In this document: one piece after another, positions 62,155 to 64,000 of the stretch
Layout: each line of letters begins with the position of its first letter
How positions within the stretch are numbered: position 1 is the first letter of the stretch
Origin: Bacillus sp. EB01
GTDB taxonomy: Bacteria > Bacillota > Bacilli > Bacillales > Cytobacillaceae
DNA length: 64,000 bases
NCBI RefSeq assembly: GCF_000613125.1
Contig: NZ_HG964497.1
Coordinates: 810,906 to 874,905, forward strand
Reading direction: 5' to 3'
Made by a program: the position numbers and the translations under genes
The notes under the pieces: model-generated
Told to the model about the DNA's origin: nothing
The model's database searches: none
Seen by the model: only the letters and a program-made list of their open reading frames with translations

Positions 62155-62760
62155 ATGGATGAAATCATGAAGACGGCACGGCCGGCTTCTTTTAAAAAAG
62201 GGGAAATAGTGTACCAGGCCAGCAGCAAGTCGGATTCACTCTATATTGTCCATAACGGGAAAATCCGGATTTATCGGCTTTCTGAGTCGGGTAAGGAACA
62301 GCTTGTCCGTATCCTTAATCCTGGTGATTTTACCGGGGAATTGGCTTTGTTCAATGAAGGTGTGCATGAGTCCTTTGCCGAAGCGATGGCTGATACGGAA
62401 GTATGCATGATACGCCGCGGTGACCTCCAGGAATTCCTGTTGAAGTATCCGACGATTGCCTTGAAGATACTGACCGAGTTCTCGAACCGGCTTGAGCAGT
62501 CAGAGAAGCAGGGTGCGCGTACGGCAACGGAAAAGGTGGAAACGAGGATTGCGCTGTTTTTGGTCGATTGCTTGGAGGATGAAGCGACGTCCCTTGAGTT
62601 TAAACTGCGGATGAGCAAGAAGGATCTTGCATCCTATCTCGGAACGACTCCGGAAACAGTCAGCCGGAAGCTGGCCGAGTTTGAGGATGCCGGATTAATC
62701 CGCCAAAAGCCTCAAAAGAGAATTGAGATTCTTGATCTTGATGGGCTGCAGCTCGTTTAG
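62155..62760 (+). CDS. Crp/Fnr-family transcriptional regulator (N-terminally shortened)
   Basis: 201 residues as now readable. A cyclic-nucleotide-binding-type beta-roll (about 5-120, KGEIVYQASSKSDSLYIVHN, then GDFTGELALFNE) leads by a long dimer helix to a winged-helix DNA-binding domain (about 145-200, LASYLGTTPETVSRKLAEFE). The only Cys residues left are scattered, so the Fe-S or metal-sensing Cys cluster of Fnr relatives is missing here; it seems to lie in the detached segment upstream. The ATG at 62155 has no good ribosome site, so expression from it is doubtful. It may be a pseudogene as a whole. Confidence 0.75.
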   Translation: MDEIMKTARPASFKKGEIVYQASSKSDSLYIVHNGKIRIYRLSESGKEQLVRILNPGDFTGELALFNEGVHESFAEAMADTEVCMIRRGDLQEFLLKYPTIALKILTEFSNRLEQSEKQGARTATEKVETRIALFLVDCLEDEATSLEFKLRMSKKDLASYLGTTPETVSRKLAEFEDAGLIRQKPQKRIEILDLDGLQLV

Positions 62761-62791
62761 CGTACTCTGAAAAGGGTGCGCTTATTTTTTT
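62759..62791 (+). terminator. Terminator of the Fnr-like gene
   Basis: AGCGTACTC and GGGTGCGCT pair with wobbles around TGAAAA and are followed by TATTTTTTT; the stem overlaps the stop codon. Confidence 0.8.
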
Positions 62792-62840
62792 GTGGTAGTG
62801 TCATTTTTTTAAAAAATATCCGTCTTATTGTATAAACGGG

Positions 62841-63458
62841 ATGGTGAGCGAAATGCTTAAATTTTTCTCAATTGTTATGCTGGCAACCTTGGTTCTGTTA
62901 ATGAATACTCCTGTGTTTGCGACCAGCTGGGTGGAAATCGATCCGAAAGAGGTTGTTAACAGAGCAGATGTGGTTGTTAGCGGCACGTATGATTTTTCCG
63001 ATGAACGGAAAGAAAGTGAGTTTATTTTTCATGGCGTAGCTTTTAATGTTAGCAAGGTGTATAAAGGTGATAATATATCCAAAAAGATAACAGCAGGCCT
63101 TGATCCTTTCGACGATGGTTGGGTGGACGAATTTCAGCGCGCAGGCGGAGAATTTCTCCTGTTTTTGGAGAATAGTGCAGAGGCAGACTTTCTTGTGCCT
63201 GTTGGGGGCCCAAATGGAATGATTCAACTTAAGAATGGCAAGGTTGTGCATCCTGTTGATACAAAAAGGGTGTTTTTTGAAGAATTCCTAAAGTCAGTGG
63301 AAGAGAAACCAGCAGTTCCGGCACTTCCAAAATCTGAACCAGCAAAGCCTGAACCCGTTAAATCTGCCGAGGATCGCAGGCCGGTGCTGACATTAACGGT
63401 TGGCATAGGGGTTCTGGTTTGTATAGGAGCTGGAATTTTTCTGAAAAGGCGAAAGTAA
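62841..63458 (+). CDS. Surface protein with signal peptide and C-terminal membrane anchor
   Basis: 205 residues. Signal peptide (about 5-27, ending VFA), an extracellular beta-rich domain (WVEIDPKEVVNRADVVVSG, then FNVSKVYKGDN and GGEFLLFLENS), a Pro/Glu/Lys stalk (KSEPAKPEPVKSAEDRR), then a transmembrane helix and KRRK. There is no LPxTG sorting motif, although the end looks like a stalk-TM-basic tail. The globular part resembles that of the protein at 41611. The start may be ATG 62841 or 62853. Function unknown. Confidence 0.75.
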   Translation: MVSEMLKFFSIVMLATLVLLMNTPVFATSWVEIDPKEVVNRADVVVSGTYDFSDERKESEFIFHGVAFNVSKVYKGDNISKKITAGLDPFDDGWVDEFQRAGGEFLLFLENSAEADFLVPVGGPNGMIQLKNGKVVHPVDTKRVFFEEFLKSVEEKPAVPALPKSEPAKPEPVKSAEDRRPVLTLTVGIGVLVCIGAGIFLKRRK

Positions 63459-63574
63459 TCACATCCATAGGCTGCCGACTTTGGGCAGCGAGTGATACTA
63501 AAACGATTTCAGTAGACGCGTACGGTAAAACCAATAAGATGAGCTAGCCGAATCCTCGAGTAATAAGGGTCCAG

Positions 63575-63925
63575 GAGAGTTGGATTAATCCAAGAGAGCC
63601 CGTCTCACAGATTAATCGGTGTATGGGTAAGAGAGATTAATCCAAGAGAGCCCGTCTCACAGATTAATCGGTGTATAGGTAAGAGAGATTAATCCAAGAG
63701 AGCCCGTCTCAACGATTAATCGGTGTATGGGTAAGAGAGATTAATCCAAGAGAGCCCGTCTCAAAGATTAATCGGTGTATTGGGAAGAAAGATTAATCCA
63801 AGAGAGCCCGTCTCATAGATTAATCGGTGTATGGGTAAGAGAGATTAATCCAAGAGAACCCGTCTCATAGATTAATCGTTGTTTGGAGCAAGGAGATTAA
63901 TCCAAGAGAGCCCGTCTCATAGCAT
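63575..63925. repeat. Tandem array F, period exactly 52 bp (7 copies)
   Basis: GATTAATCC begins at 63583, 63635, 63687, 63739, 63791, 63843 and 63895: six steps of exactly 52 bp. Each unit has two copies of the palindrome GATTAATC, around CCAAGAGAGCCCGTCTCA. The array fills the 540 bp to the end of the window, where I see no gene. Confidence 0.95.
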
Positions 63926-64000
63926 TCCTGTAGTTCGTTAATTTTGGACTTTGATAAAAACAGGGCTCCCCACTAAGATAAGAGTAAGACACGACTCAAA

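Noticed and set aside
63575..63925. CRISPR array
   Set aside because: The regular 52-bp repeats (also arrays C, D, E) have no unique spacers; whole units are nearly identical, and no cas genes are present.
1..64000. tRNA, rRNA, prophage, complete IS element or replication origin
   Set aside because: No tRNA-like TTCGA arms, rRNA cores, integrase/transposase genes or DnaA-box clusters were recognised on reading; a tool search could still find a short one.

Overview
The window looks like a piece of chromosome from a Bacillaceae-type Firmicute (Bacillus sensu lato). Shine-Dalgarno sites are strong (AAGGAGG type), TTG and GTG starts are common, Rho-independent terminators are dense, and recognisable Bacillus neighbours are present: a YuaF/FloT pair behind a SigW-type promoter, a TcyABC-like cystine transporter, an L-box lysine riboswitch before a YvsH-like permease, PupG-like and NadE-like enzymes. 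No rRNA, tRNA, phage, complete insertion sequence or CRISPR array was seen.

Layout. 1-10.5 kb: the end of an RNase H-like protein, a diguanylate cyclase, a zinc alcohol dehydrogenase, a PadR/DUF2812 pair, a VTT membrane protein, an MsrA-MsrB fusion and a purine nucleoside phosphorylase. 10.6-18.2 kb: a broken lipoprotein and a split tungsten/molybdenum set (MoaD-like carrier, aldehyde ferredoxin oxidoreductase, MoeB/ThiF-like E1) interleaved with a transporter, a DinB protein and an esterase. 18.4-23.9 kb: chemoreceptor, acetyltransferase, cardiolipin synthase, NAD synthetase. 24.3-41.5 kb: the most unusual block. Seven co-directional genes encode a secreted VWA protein, a giant tubulin-like GTPase, a large unknown protein, a membrane VWA protein, a small beta-rich protein, a zinc-ribbon TRAFAC-type GTPase and a GAP1-type partner. 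A divergent three-gene operon encodes a small membrane protein, a zinc-ribbon membrane protein and a protein with calcium-binding aspartate-rich repeats. 41.6-56 kb: sensor and transport genes, SPFH and flotillin membrane-domain genes, and a protein with a HEPN-like RNPASH motif. 56.2-64 kb: two repeat-rich secreted proteins, a decayed metal-domain gene and an Fnr-like regulator whose N-terminal module is cut off by mutations.

The signal not explained by genes is in the intergenic DNA. At least ten gaps hold short tandem arrays. The unit sequences mostly differ between loci, but the period is nearly always 51-52 bp (often exactly 52) or exactly 21 bp. These are whole numbers of B-DNA helical turns (5 x 10.4 and 2 x 10.5). 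Two families recur at distant loci in inverted orientation, and a third pattern (ATATGAGCC words spaced 21-11-21 bp) recurs at two loci. I regard this helically phased repeat system, together with the tubulin/VWA/GTPase cluster, as the best candidates for something undescribed.

Functional assignments are from motif recognition and memory of families; no database search was run.
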